From contig JAUPFP010000063.1 in the NCBI GenBank assembly GCA_036925085.1, positions 556,575 to 620,574 of the forward strand: a stretch of 64,000 bases of DNA, in the 5' to 3' direction. Below, in pieces: positions 33,942 to 45,549 of the stretch. The notes beneath the pieces are model-generated. The model worked only from the letters and a program-made list of their open reading frames with translations, was not told where the DNA came from and did not search any database. The position numbers were made by a program, and so were the translations under genes. Numbering within the stretch: the first letter of the stretch is position 1; every line of letters begins with the position of its first letter. This stretch comes from Brachycybe producta. Taxonomy: Eukaryota; Arthropoda; Diplopoda; Playtdesmida; Andrognathidae.

Positions 33942-34149
33942 ACAGGCAGTTAGAAATCGGAGAGAACTTCAGTTGCCTCCTGCCCCTTTTTATGACGACC
34001 AGCAACTTCTAATTGGTTTGTTGTGTGGTTTGACGTTGAAAAGGGCGGAGCATGTGACGGCAGAGTACATAACCAACCAATTAGAAGTTGCCGGTCGTCA
34101 TAAAAAGGGCGGAGCCAACTTCTGTTGGTCCCGATTTCTAATTGCCTGT
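33942..34149. mobile_element. Family A element, first of a tandem pair
   Basis: Ends ACAGGCAGTTAGAAATCGGA and CCCGATTTCTAATTGCCTGT. The core reads TGACGGCA. It is joined to the next copy by a 15-nt spacer ending TTTTTTGGAC. Confidence 0.9.
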
Positions 34150-34164
34150 TGTTGTTTTTTGGAC

Positions 34165-34372
34165 ACAGGCAATTAAAAAACGGGATGAACAGAAGTTGTC
34201 TCCGCCCCTTTTTATGACGACCAGCAACTTCTAATTGGTTTGTTGTGTGGTTTGACGTTGAAAAGGGCGGAGCATGTGACGGCAGAGTACATAACCAACC
34301 AATTAGAAGTTGCCGGTCGTCATAAAAAGGGCGGAGCCAGAATTCTGTTTGTCCCGATTTCTAATTGCCTGT
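34165..34372. mobile_element. Family A element, second of a tandem pair
   Basis: Ends ACAGGCAATTAAAAAACGGG and CCCGATTTCTAATTGCCTGT. It shares TGACGGCAGAGTACATAACC with the first copy, so the pair arose by local duplication. Confidence 0.9.
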
Positions 34373-34659
34373 GCACAACATGGCATAATTAATATGGCCG
34401 AATAAAAGAGATTAAAAGTCGACATGTCGAGATTCTGGAAAAAGTCGAAATTTCGAGATTTTAAAAATATATCGCACGTCCTTTACAGGGCTCCGTAGAT
34501 TCAGTTTTTTTTTTGGGTCCAAAATCAGAATTTTTGGGGGTTTTTTGTTTTTAATATAGATTGACGTCAAGGTGTCAACAAAAAAAAAATCTGACAAGAA
34601 AAAATACTGAAAAATTAATTTAAGATGGGTTTATGGAATAAGAAGAGCAAAAAATTAAG

Positions 34660-34890
34660 AGAAACTAGAAAGTGTTTTAAGAGACTAGAAAGGGTAGTTC
34701 AATCACTTATAAAAGTCATATTTCATGTTTGATATCTTTCAAAATAAACTTTTTTAAAGTTGGATAATTTTCAAACTAATATAAAGTTTATTTTGAAAGA
34801 TATCAAAACATGAAATATGACTTTTATAAGTGATTGACCTACCTTTTCTAGTCTCTTAAAACACTTTCTAGTTTCTAAAACACATTCAAG
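34660..34890. mobile_element. Family B element, nearly complete hairpin
   Basis: GTTTTAAGAGACTAGAAAGG ... CTTTTCTAGTCTCTTAAAAC as ends; GATATCTTTCAAAATAAACT pairs with AGTTTATTTTGAAAGATATC inside. Confidence 0.85.
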
Positions 34891-34984
34891 TTTCTCTTCA
34901 CTCAGATGACCTGAAAGACTTATTAGATCTAACTATAATTTCGGTGGATTTTACACTTTTTAAAACTGCTTTAATAGAATGAAA

Positions 34985-35800
34985 AATGAACGTTTGTTAG
35001 AAACTAGATTAGTAATCAAATCAGATAAGAAACTAGAAGAGTAATTGAATCAGAAAAAAAAGTATTTTTCTATCTTTTAAACTAAAGTTTTCAGAAGTAA
35101 ACTAAAATAAGAAATTCAATGTTTATTAGAAACTAGAAGAGTGATCGAATCTGATTAGAAACTAGAAGAGTAATTAAATAAGATAAGAAGAAAATACGGA
35201 ATTTATTTCTAAATAAACTTTTCAGAAGCAAACTTAAATGAAGAAATTCAAAGTTTGTTAGAAAACTAGAAGAGTAAAATGAATCAGAAACAAAAAAGTA
35301 TGTTATTTATTTGCAAATAAAAACCCTTCTAGTTTTTAAAACACATTTCAAGTTCCTCCTAATTGTTTGCACCTGAAAGAGAAAATAACTAGAATTTCGG
35401 AGGCTTTTACACTTTAAAACTACTAAATATAATGAAATTGAACATTAGAAACTAGATTAGTAATCGAATCAGATAAGAAACTAGAAGAGTAATTGAATCA
35501 GGAAAAAAAAAGTATTTTTCTATCTTTTAAGCTAAAGTTTTCAGAAGTAAACTAAAATAAGAAATTCAATGTTTATTAGAAACTAGAAGAGTGATCAAAT
35601 CTGATTAGAAACTAGAAGGGTAATTAAATAACAGAAGAAGAAGAAAATATGTAATTTATTTCTAAACAAACTTTTCAAAAGCAAACTTAAAAGAAGAAAT
35701 TCAAAGTTTGTTAGAAAACTAGAAGAGTAAAATGAATCAGAAACAGAAAAGTATGTTATATATTTCCAAATAACAACCCTTCTAGTCTCTAAAACACTTA
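34985..35800. repeat. Direct duplication of about 460 bp built from B-type ends
   Basis: The block with TTAGAAACTAGAAGAGTGAT, TTCAGAAGTAAACTAAAATA and GAAGAAATTCAAAGTTTGTT at about 34990-35340 recurs at about 35450-35790. Confidence 0.85.
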
Positions 35801-36231
35801 TGAAACTTCTCTTCTGAAAGATAGAAAGAAGAATGGTGAATTTTAAAACATTGAAGAAGAAAAGAAGGAAAAATCCTTTTCTTGTAACTTTTGACGTTGA
35901 AAAATTAATCAATTACTTTTTAATTAAGATTGTCATATATATGTCACAAGGGGGTGTTGAGGGGGTGGAATTACTCTTCCTTTATTAAATATGATAAAAA
36001 ATGAGATTATGAATTATGTGTTTTAATTTCCACGTACAAAAGGGGTTACTCTCTTAATACAACAACAACAACCTGTTGAAGGTTCTCTCATTTTCCGTCT
36101 AATTTAAACCCATTTTTCCTCGGGATCTTAATGGGATTTATGGCGGAGAAAAAAAGAGGTGACTGTCCGTTGGATTTATCTTGTCTTCAAAGGGAAAAAA
36201 AGCTCACACTTTGAAAAGAAAAATCTCTTAA

Positions 36232-38200
36232 AAAGTTTATTAGAAACTAGAATAGTAAAAGGAATAAACTGAAAATGTATTTCAAAATGAACTATTTTAG
36301 AAGAATTATTTTAGAAACTAGAATAGTAAAGGAATAAACTGAAAATATATTTCAAAATGAACTATTTTAGAAGAATTATTTTAGAAACTAGAATAGTAAA
36401 AGGAATAAACTAAAAGTATTTTCATAAAATAAAATATTTCAAAATTAACTATTTTAGAAGAATTATTTTAGAAACTAGAATAGTAAAAGGAATAAACTGA
36501 AAATGTATTTCAAAATTAACTATTTTAGAAGAATTATTTTAGAAACTAGAATAGTAAAAGGAATAAACTGAAAATGTATTTCAAAATGAACTATTTTAGA
36601 AGAATTATTTTAGAAACTAGAATAGTAAAAGGAATAAACTGAAAATGTATTTCAAAATGAACTATTTTAGAAGAATTATTTTAGAAACTAGAATAGTAAA
36701 GGAATAAACTGAAAATATATTTCAAAATGAACTATTTTAGAAGAATTATTTTAGAAACTAGAATAGTAAAAGGAATAAACTAAAAGTATTTTCATAAAAT
36801 AAAATATTTCAAAATTAACTATTTTAGAAGAATTATTTTAGAAACTAGAATAGTAAAAGGAATAAACTGAAAATGTATTTCAAAATTAACTATTTTAGAA
36901 GAATTATTTTAGAAACTAGAATAGTAAAAGGAATAAACTGAAAATGTATTTCAAAATGAACTATTTTAGAAGAATTATTTTAGAAACTAGAATAGTAAAA
37001 GGAATAAACTGAAAATGTATTTCAAAATGAACTATTTTAGAAGAATTATTTTAGAAACTAGAATAGTAAAGGAATAAACTGAAAATATATTTCAAAATGA
37101 ACTATTTTAGAAGAATTATTTTAGAAACTAGAATAGTAAAAGGAATAAACTAAAAGTATTTTCATAAAATAAAATATTTCAAAATTAACTATTTTAGAAG
37201 AATTATTTTAGAAACTAGAATAGTAAAAGGAATAAACTGAAAATGTATTTCAAAATTAACTATTTTAGAAGAATTATTTTAGAAACTAGAATAGTAAAAG
37301 GAATAAACTGAAAATGTATTTCAAAATGAACTATTTTAGAAGAATTATTTTAGAAACTAGAATAGTAAAAGGAATAAACTGAAAATGTATTTCAAAATGA
37401 ACTATTTTAGAAGAATTATTTTAGAAACTAGAATAGTAAAGGAATAAACTGAAAATATATTTCAAAATGAACTATTTTAGAAGAATTATTTTAGAAACTA
37501 GAATAGTAAAAGGAATAAACTAAAAGTATTTTCATAAAATAAAATATTTCAAAATTAACTATTTTAGAAGAATTATTTTAGAAACTAGAATAGTAAAAGG
37601 AATAAACTGAAAATGTATTTCAAAATGAACTATTTTAGAAGAATTATTTTAGAAACTAGAATAGTAAAGGAATAAACTGAAAATATATTTCAAAATGAAC
37701 TATTTTAGAAGAATTATTTTAGAAACTAGAATAGTAAAAGGAATAAACTAAAAGTATTTTCATAAAATAAAATATTTCAAAATTAACTATTTTAGAAGAA
37801 TTATTTTAGAAACTAGAATAGTAAAAGGAATAAACTGAAAATGTATTTCAAAATGAACTATTTTAGAAGAATTATTTTAGAAACTAGAATAGTAAAAGGA
37901 ATAAACTGAAAATATATTTCAAAATGAACTATTTTAGAAGAATTATTTTAGAAACTAGAATAGTAAAAGGAATAAACTAAAAGTATTTTCATAAAATAAA
38001 ATATTTCAAAATTAACTATTTTAGAAGAATTATTTTAGAAACTAGAATAGTAAAGGAATAAACTGAAAATATATTTCAAAATTTTCGAAGAATTATTTTA
38101 GAAACTAGAATAGTAAAAGGAATGAGCTGAAAGTATTTTCATAAAAATATATTTTAAAATTAACTATTTTCGAAGAATCATTTTAGAAACTAGAATAGTA
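36232..38200. repeat. Satellite of 71-bp monomers in 370-bp and 228-bp higher-order repeats
   Basis: The basic monomer (71 bp) contains TTTTAGAAACTAGAATAGTA, AAAGGAATAAACTG and TTCAAAATGAACTATTTTAG. A marked 87-bp variant (TAAAAGTATTTTCATAAAAT) begins at 36411, 36781, 37151, 37521, 37749 and 37978. The spacing is 370, 370, 370, 228 and 229 bp, that is five-monomer units followed by three-monomer units. Confidence 0.96.
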
Positions 38201-38213
38201 AAAGGAATGAAGG

Positions 38214-38698
38214 GCGGAGCCAACTTCTGTTCATCCCGTTTTTTAATTGCCTTTGTTTTTATGACAGACGTCTCTACAGACAATTAGAAAACCGGATAAA
38301 CTGAAGTTGGCTCCGCCGTTTTTATGACGAAAGCAACTTCTAATTGGTTGGTTATGTAGTCTGACGTCACATGCTCCACTTTTTTCAATGTCGAACCACA
38401 CAACAAACCAATTAGAAGTTGCTGTTCGTCATAAAAGGGGGCGGAGCCAACTTCTGTTCTTCCCGATTTCTAATTGCCAGTGTCCAAAAAAACAGGCAAT
38501 TAGAAAACGGGATGAACTTCAGTTGGCGCCACCCTTTTTATGACGAACGCAACTTCTAATTGGTTGGTTATGTAGTCTGACGTCACATGCTCCGCACCTT
38601 TTCAACGTCTAACCACACAACAAACCAATTAGAAGTTGCTGTTCGCCATAAAAAGGGGCGGAGCCAACTGAAGTTTTTCCCGATTTCTAAATGCCTGT
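38214..38698. mobile_element. Family A cluster: one right-end fragment and two full copies
   Basis: The fragment at 38214-38253 (GGGCGGAGCCAACTTCTGTT) abuts the satellite edge. Full copies lie at about 38276-38482 and 38492-38698 with ends ACAGACAATTAG and ACAGGCAATTAG, core TGACGTCA, joined by TGTCCAAAAAA. Confidence 0.87.
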
Positions 38699-38701
38699 AA
38701 C

Positions 38702-39224
38702 ATTTAGGTTTGGCCGTTTGGTGACTTAACACAGTTTACCTCTTAAGTTTACGTTTTAACTTAGCAATGGCCTAAATTTGTGTGTCCATTTTGAACATTA
38801 TTATTCAAAATAAACTATTTAAAATGTGGTTGAAAACTTGGGACAATTTGAATGCGAAGAAACTTTTATCACTTTTTTTCTGAAGTCAATCTTAATTAGA
38901 AACACTTTCAACAAATAAAAGTGAAAACAAATGTTTGTTTTTTCACATTGTGTCAGTCAGAAGCGAGGTCCATTAAGTCAAACTGACCACAACATTTTTA
39001 ACCAAAATGTCCAAATGTCCATCCAAAGATCCCAATGTCCATCAAAACAAAAAAAAAAGGTTCAAAATTCCCAAATTGCATGTTTCTGAAATTTGCATTT
39101 TTAACAGCACCACCTCCTCCTACTCAACTTGTTTTAATTGGAAAAACGCGCCCCTCTTCCTCTTCGAACTCTTGATTAATTCTGTCTTTCAAAAGAAGCA
39201 AAATTGTGAGAAAATTAAAAACTA
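38702..39224. other. No gene seen
   Basis: AT-rich, with short TGTCCATC repeats near 39010-39050. Nothing coding is supported. Confidence 0.35.
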
Positions 39225-39935
39225 GAAGGGTAGCTCACACCTTTTTTAACATGAAAGGGACTAGAATAGTTTTTCTTATTACAGTAGATATTCGTAATCA
39301 TAAACAACTGATTTTCAAAGTACTCTGAAGAGCAAAATTATAAAAAAAATTCAAAGTGTTTTAAAAACTAGAAGGGTAGTTTACACCTATTTAAAATGAA
39401 ATGAAAGGGACTAGAATAGTTTTTCTTATTACAGTTAATATTCATAAACAGCTGATTTTGCGCAGTTGCTTGTCTTTCAAAAGAGCAAAATTATAAAAAA
39501 AAATTCAAAGTGTTTTAAAAACTAGAAGGGTAGTTTACACGTTTTAACATGAAATGAAAGGGACTAGAATAGGTTTTCCTTTTAGGTGAGATTTATAAAC
39601 AGCTCTGATTTTCGAAGAACTCTTTGAAGTTGTTTGTCTTTTAAAAGAGCAAAATTATAAAAAAATTCAAGGTGTTTTAAAAACTAGAAGGGTTACTCAC
39701 ACATTTTAACGTGAAATGAAAGGGACTAGAATAGTTTTTCCTATTACAGTTAATATTCATAAACAGCTGCTTTTCGAAGAACTCTGAAGTTGCTTGTCTT
39801 TTAAGAGAAGCAAAATTGTGAGAAATTAAAAACTAGAAGGGTAGCTCCACACCTTTTAAAATGAAATGAAAGGGACTAGAATAGTTTTTCCTATTACAGT
39901 TAATATTCATAAACAGCTGATTTTCGAAGAACTCT
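39225..39935. repeat. About 155-bp tandem repeat, five copies
   Basis: Each unit holds AAAACTAGAAGGGTAG, AAAGGGACTAGAATAGTTTT and AATATTCATAAACAGCTGAT. A single inverted copy lies at about 46690-46830, beside the first Oaz exon. Confidence 0.9.
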
Positions 39936-40039
39936 GTTGCTTGTCTTTCACAAGCAAATTCCATGTCCCGGGGCTCAAGTCTTGTAAACATCAAAATGTT
40001 TTTGTTTTGTCTCGGAAATACGCAACATTTTGTCAACTC

Positions 40040-40310
40040 TTGACTGTCTGCAGTTAGGGACAGTTAGTATTAAAACAACAACAGAACAGTTGCGTACTTT
40101 ACGTAGGGACAGCTATAGAAAAACAAAACCCAAATTTGTTTTGTGTTTTGTCACAAATTTGTTGTTGTTTTGTTTTGAGTAACTGCTGACAATTGTTTCA
40201 GTTTTGTTTTGTTTTCAAAATTCTGTTTTTTTTTTCTCTGGTGTTTTTGTTATGTTTTTGTTTCTCGAAACTCATGTTGCATTTTTGTCAGCTTGATGTG
40301 GATCCATCCT
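40040..40310. repeat. Diverged inverted copy of the 78-bp array monomer
   Basis: GTTTTTGTTTCTCGAAACTC, ATGTTGCATTTTTGTCAGCT and TGATGTGGATCC are complementary to the edge of the array at 25325-25400. The end TTGATGTGGATCCGGAC also occurs near 950. Confidence 0.6.
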
Positions 40311-40329
40311 AATACCTAGTACTACACAC

Positions 40330-41255
40330 TTGATAATTTAAATGCATTTAAATAATAAACGTGTTCTACAGAGCCCCGTGAAGGACAAACAAACAATATG
40401 TCGAATTCAAATTTATTCAGTTAATTAATCTGAAAATATTGAGTTAATACTTAAATATAATTTATATAAACTATTGACATTAAAATATTGATTTAGTATT
40501 TCAATTTAAAATATTAATAATAAAGTCAATTTTTACTTTGCTTCATGTCCTTAACTGGATTCCGTATAATTCACCTAAACACATTTAATTTGAATTCATT
40601 TAACTCATGTGTGTGTGTACAAGGTATAATACCGTCGACACACATGCACAGTTAACTGCATTTAAATAATAAACGTGTTCTACAGAGCCTCGTGAAGGAC
40701 AAACAAACAATATGTCGAATTCAAATTTATTCAGTTAATTAATCTGAAAATATTGAGTTAATATTTAAATATATAAACTATTGACAATAAAATATTGATT
40801 TAGTATTTCAATTTAAAATATTAATAATTAAAGTCAATTTTTAATTTTGTGTTCATGTGTCCTTAACCGGATTCCGTATAATTCACCTAAACACATTTAA
40901 TTTGAATTCATTTAACTCATGTGTGTGTGTACAAGGTATAATACCGTCGACACACATGCACAGTTAACTGCATTTAAATAATAAACGTGTTCTACAGAGC
41001 CTCGTGAAGGACAAACAAACAATATGTCGAATTCAAATTTATTCAGTTAATTAATCTGAAAATATTGAGTTAATATTTAAATATATAAACTATTGACAAT
41101 AAAATATTGATTTAGTATTTCAATTTAAAATATTAATAATTAAAGTCAATTTTTAATTTTGTGTTCATGTGTCCTTAACCGGATTCCGTATAATTCACCT
41201 AAACACATTTAATTTGAATTCATTTAACTCATGTGTGGGTGTACAAGGTATAAGG
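40330..41255. repeat. Family F element in three tandem copies (period about 312 bp)
   Basis: GCATTTAAATAATAAACGTG recurs at about 40344, 40658 and 40970. Each copy runs through TACAGAGCC(C/T)CGTGAAGGAC to GTCCTTAAC(T/C)GGATTCCGTA. Copies 2 and 3 are nearly identical. Confidence 0.93.
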
Positions 41256-41256
41256 A

Positions 41257-41981
41257 TGCAAATCCGTTAATAACCCTGAAAACATTCCTGTCCTCTCTTC
41301 CCTCTTTCTTTTTTTTTTAATAAGTCCAAAAATGAGGTCCTAATAATGGAACTTGCTGTAGTGGGAATGATGATTTATAGTGTATCTCTTTTAAAATGAG
41401 TGAAAGTGTGAACCCTCCTCCTCCTCCTCCATTTCTACCACTTTTTATCTCTCTATGGGATGAACTTAAGTCACTAGTTAATGCAATACTTAATGAGAAT
41501 AATGTTGATTTATTTTCGACATTATGAACCTAGAAAAGGGGGGATGAGGGGATGACGAGGGGGGGGGGAGAGAGAGAGAGTAGAAATCTTTTAAAAAGGC
41601 GGAGGATGGGTGGGTGGGGGGAGGGGGTAGGAAGATTCCGTTATTATTAACATTGCCCCATGAGTTATCTATTGCTTTAGCAATTAAGTTTTAGGTTGCA
41701 TTTTTCAAATGCATTTTATAGAAGAAGCTTTCATAAATGGGTTTTTTTTTTGCATTAAGTTGGGTTCCTTTTCTCTCCATATTCTTCTGATTCTTAATTG
41801 AACATAAAAGTCCAGAGAAAAAGGTAGCCATTTGCAAAATATGCAAATGAGGATAGAAAGAACGTAATTGGAATTTTTAATTCTGGTTATTATTTCTATA
41901 TTTTAGAAGGAACATTAATTAGAGGTCTGCAAATGGGTAGAACCGAACCGTTTCTATACTTGGTTTGGAACCGTTTCTACC
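41257..41981. other. No gene seen; G-tract, GA tract, octamer dyad
   Basis: Poly-G/GA at about 41557-41581, dyad CATTTGCAAAATATGCAAAT at about 41829, and CCG-rich GAACCGAACCG near 41941. Confidence 0.4.
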
Positions 41982-42300
41982 ACAGGCAGTTAGAAATCGG
42001 GGAGAACTTTCGGTTGCTCCGCCCCTTTTTATGACGACCGGCAACTTCTAATTGGTTTGTTGTGTAGTTCGACGTTGAAAAGGGGCGGAGCATGTGACGT
42101 CAAGACTACATAACCAACCAATTAGAAGTTGCTTTCGTCATAAAAAGGACGGAGCCAACTTCTGTTCATCCCGTTTTCTAATTGCCTGTGTTAAGATGAC
42201 AGGCAATTAGAAAACGGGAAGAACAGACCAATTAGAAGTTGCCGGTCGTCATAAAAAGGGCGGAGCCAACTGAAGTTCTCGCCGATTTCTAACTGCGTGT
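41982..42300. mobile_element. Family A dimer flanked as a unit by a 9-bp target duplication
   Basis: A full copy (41982-42189) and an internally deleted copy (42199-42300) are joined by GTTAAGATG. The outer flanks GTTTCTACC (41973-41981) and GTTTCTACT (42301-42309) agree at 8 of 9. No duplication surrounds either copy alone. Confidence 0.87.
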
Positions 42301-42367
42301 GTTTCTACTCGGTTCGCGCATTTCGCCAATTTTTTTTTAGAAACCGGTTCTGATCAGTTTGTGGATG

Positions 42368-42862
42368 CTGTCCAATTTTGATGGTTCAAAGTGCAATGTG
42401 CACCTTAAATATATGCTGATCTAGTGATAGAATGACAAAAATTGGAAAGTGCGGTTCTATTTTTCAAAAAAAAAAACATTTCAAAATTGCGAATTTCTAA
42501 CTCTTATGTTAAACTCCATTGAGTACGCGCTCGTAAGAAAAAAACATCCATTAAAATGCTCGTAAAAATACCTAAAAATAATTTTAAAAAACCACAAATA
42601 AACCACAGTGAAGCCAGCACATTGGCGCACTTGCTGATTTTTTTCTGTTTTTTTACAATCATTTTTACGTATTTTACGAGCAATTTTAATGGATGTTGTT
42701 TTGCTTATGAGCGCGTACTCAATAGAGTTAGAAATTCGCGATTTCGAATTATTTTTTTTAAAAAATAGAACCGCACTTTCCAATTTTTTGTCATTCTATC
42801 ACTCGATTAGCATATATTTAAGGTGCATATTGCACTTCGAGCCATCAAAATTGGACAACTTT
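42368..42862. repeat. About 495-bp palindrome
   Basis: The left arm (GTCCAATTTTGATGGTTC ... ATTGAGTACGCGCTC) pairs with the right arm (GAGCGCGTACTCAAT ... GAGCCATCAAAATTGGAC). The loop is about 60-100 bp around 42610. No coding content. Confidence 0.92.
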
Positions 42863-43390
42863 AAATATGAAAAATAAACATATTGCCGCCGCGACTGCTG
42901 TAAATTTTAAAAATTAACGTTTTTTCTACGGCAATAGAAAAACCGATGCTAGCGCTCTTTGCGGAGATTTTTCAAAGTAATTTTTCAAAGTAGCATCTTA
43001 AGAGGCTACAGCTCAAAATTACTTAAGTAAATAAAAATAATCATTTTTTTATAAAATATTTGAACAATCAAATGATAAAAGATGATTGAAAAAAAAAGAT
43101 AAAATTTCATAAAATCTTGAAAAATTCAAGATTATTTTTTAAAATTTCAAAGCTCTTCAAAAATTACTGTGTAAATTATAAAAATTATAAAAATCAACGT
43201 TTCTTCTTTTAACATGGTGGAGGGGGGGGTCTATGGAGGTTCAATAGAAAAAAAACGATGCTAGCGCTTTTTGCGGAGATATTTCGAAGTAATTTTTACG
43301 ATATAGCTTCATGAGGTGATATTGAGAAGAGAAAAAAAGATATCATTTTGTGTTTTATCTCTTGAGTTTTAATCTTGATATTCATCTCAA
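42863..43390. other. Inexact duplicated AT-rich stretch
   Basis: GATGCTAGCGCTCTTTGCGG at about 42944 recurs as GATGCTAGCGCTTTTTGCGG at about 43257 with similar flanks, a direct repeat of about 310 bp spacing. Confidence 0.6.
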
Positions 43391-43404
43391 GAGATGTAAA
43401 TATA

Positions 43405-43470
43405 ATGAGAGAGAGAAAGAAAGAGAGAGAGAGATAGAGAGAGAGAGTGAAAGAAAAAAGAGAGAGAGAA
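43405..43470. repeat. (GA)n microsatellite
   Basis: GAGAGAAAGAAAGAGAGAGA type run. Confidence 0.9.
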
Positions 43471-44350
43471 TCCTTTTGAATCTGAATGTGAATCTTAAGA
43501 AGAAAAAAAAAACATGTTTTAAGAAAGGGAAATTGAGAGGTGGGTTGGGGGTGAAGGAGGGGGAGGGGGTGTATAAGGTGTTTGAAGGATAAGCAGTAGT
43601 TACAGGGGCTGAGTATAGGAACAAGTAGGGAATAAATGCAATGGTGGTGGTAGTGGGGTATCTTATCCTCCTACTTAAAGCTTTTATTTCGAATGACAAG
43701 ATTTTGCCAATGTTATTATTATTAGAAGAAGAAGTAAAAAAAAAAAAGGGAATACTTGAGTAGCTGCAAATGCATTTTCAAACTTAAAAGAAATAACGAA
43801 GAAGAAAACGGTTTTCTAGTTTTTTTTTTTTTTCAGTTACTTTTCAAACATAAATAAAAAGACACTTTTCTAGTTTTAAAACTTTTTCTTCTTCTGCTTT
43901 CTTTTATTCTTAATGGGTAAAAAGAATGAAAATAATATATATTATATGCATAGTGTATGTGTTATATTCTGTCGATTTTCGTTTTTCCCTCTGTAATATT
44001 CTCCAGAGGTTTCAATGTATTTTTTCTCTCTCTTTCTATTTTGCTTGAAATACAAAAGAGAAGGTTATAATAGACAGAGAGAGAGAGAGAGAGAGAGAAA
44101 CTCCCAAATCCCCTTAAAGTCTTCAAAGAGTCGAGACTAATAATCAATACAAATGATTGTGAAGATCTCTGGAGATTTTTTATTTAATGCTAAATGGAGA
44201 TTCCATTCTTTTTTTTTTTTGTATTTTTCACTATTTTTTTTTTAGTCTCTCATTCACTCACTCTTATTTGGCTGCCACTTTACACCAGTTATTAAGAGAA
44301 ATGTAAAGTTCACAATATCGAAACTTATATACTTTTTTTTTAATACGTCA
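43471..44350. other. No gene seen; T-tracts and a short (GA)n
   Basis: Includes (GA)n at about 44077-44098 and several poly-T and poly-A runs. Confidence 0.4.
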
Positions 44351-44357
44351 AAAACAA

Positions 44358-44585
44358 TGGAGAGGAAAGAGAGATGGAGAGAGAGGGAGAGAGGAGGAGG
44401 AAAGGGAGACCGAGAGAGGAGGAAAGAAAAGGGAGAAGGGAGAGGAGAGGGAAGGGAAGGGAGAGATGGAGAGGAGAGTTAGAGAGAGGAGAGGGGGGAG
44501 AGAGAGAGGAGGAAAGGGAAGGGAAGGGAAGGAGAGAGAGAGAGAGAAAGGGAGAGATGGAGAGGAGAGAGGGAGAGAGAGATAA
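44358..44585. repeat. Purine-only GA/GGA tract
   Basis: About 225 bp almost entirely of A and G (GAGGAAAGGGAGA type units), a candidate for triplex-forming DNA. Confidence 0.9.
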
Positions 44586-44669
44586 CCGAAAGAAAAGTTG
44601 AAAACGTTTATTTTAAAGAAATATTTGACCAATAAGTTTAAGGTAAACCATTAACATGTAGATGTCCCT

Positions 44670-45400
44670 AATACCAAGTACACACAGCTGATAATTTAAA
44701 TGCATTTAAATAATAAACGTGTTCTACAGAGCCCTGTGAAGGACAAACAAACAATATGTCGTCGAATTCAATTTATTCAGTTATTTAATCTGAAAATATT
44801 GAGTTAATACTTAAATATAATAAATAAACAAACTATTGATTTAGTATTTCAATTTAAAATATTAATAATTAAAGTCAATTTTTAATTTGGTGTTCATGTC
44901 CTTAACTGGATTCCGTATAATTCACCTATAAACACATTTAATTTGAATTCATTTAACTCATCTGTGTACAAGGTGTAATGTGAAATACACTAATTTAATC
45001 TGATGTCCTGAGGTGCACAAATGCACCTCAAACTACACTTGAATGTCGATTATCTGGTCTTAAATGGGACTTAAAGACCTGTTACAGATTATCGGAAAGT
45101 CCGGATAATTCAAAAAATCGTTTGTGTTTAGGTGAATTATACGGAATCCAGTTACGGACATGAACCAAATAAAATTGACTTTATTATTAATATTTTAAAA
45201 TTGAAATACTAAATCAATATTTTGTCAAATAGTTTAAATAATTATATTTAAGTATTAACTCAATATTTTCAGATTAATTAACTGAATAAATTGAATTCGA
45301 CATACTGTTTGTTTGTCCTTCACAGGGCTCTGTAGAACACGTTTATTATTTAAATGCATTCAAATTATCAGCTGTATGTGTAACTAGGTATAAGTATTGC
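44670..45400. repeat. Two family F copies facing each other (730-bp inverted repeat)
   Basis: A + copy at about 44685-44975 (TACAGAGCCCTGTGAAGGAC ... GGATTCCGTATAATTCACC) and a minus copy at about 45120-45395 (GGTGAATTATACGGAATCC ... CTCTGTAGAACACG). The outer ends ACAGCTGATAATTTAAATGC and its complement match. Confidence 0.9.
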
Positions 45401-45549
45401 CCAAATCATAACATTCTCCAGGATGCATAAGCATCCTCTGGAAGGAAAAAAATGACCTTAGCTAAAAGTGACCGGAAATACTATAGGTCTGTCTGTTCGT
45501 GCAAAAATCTCTCCTAATTTCTTAAGAGTTGTGGTCAAACAGGCATCTC

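Larger units (their letters stand above)
33699..34498. mobile_element. Family E element carrying a dimer of family A
   Basis: Ends GTATGGAGTCCTGTAAAGGAC and GTCCTTTACAGGGCTCCGTA are inverted repeats. The E body (TCGACATGTCGAGATTCTGG, ATGGCATAATTAATATGGCC) is split by two family A copies at 33942-34149 and 34165-34372. Confidence 0.82.
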
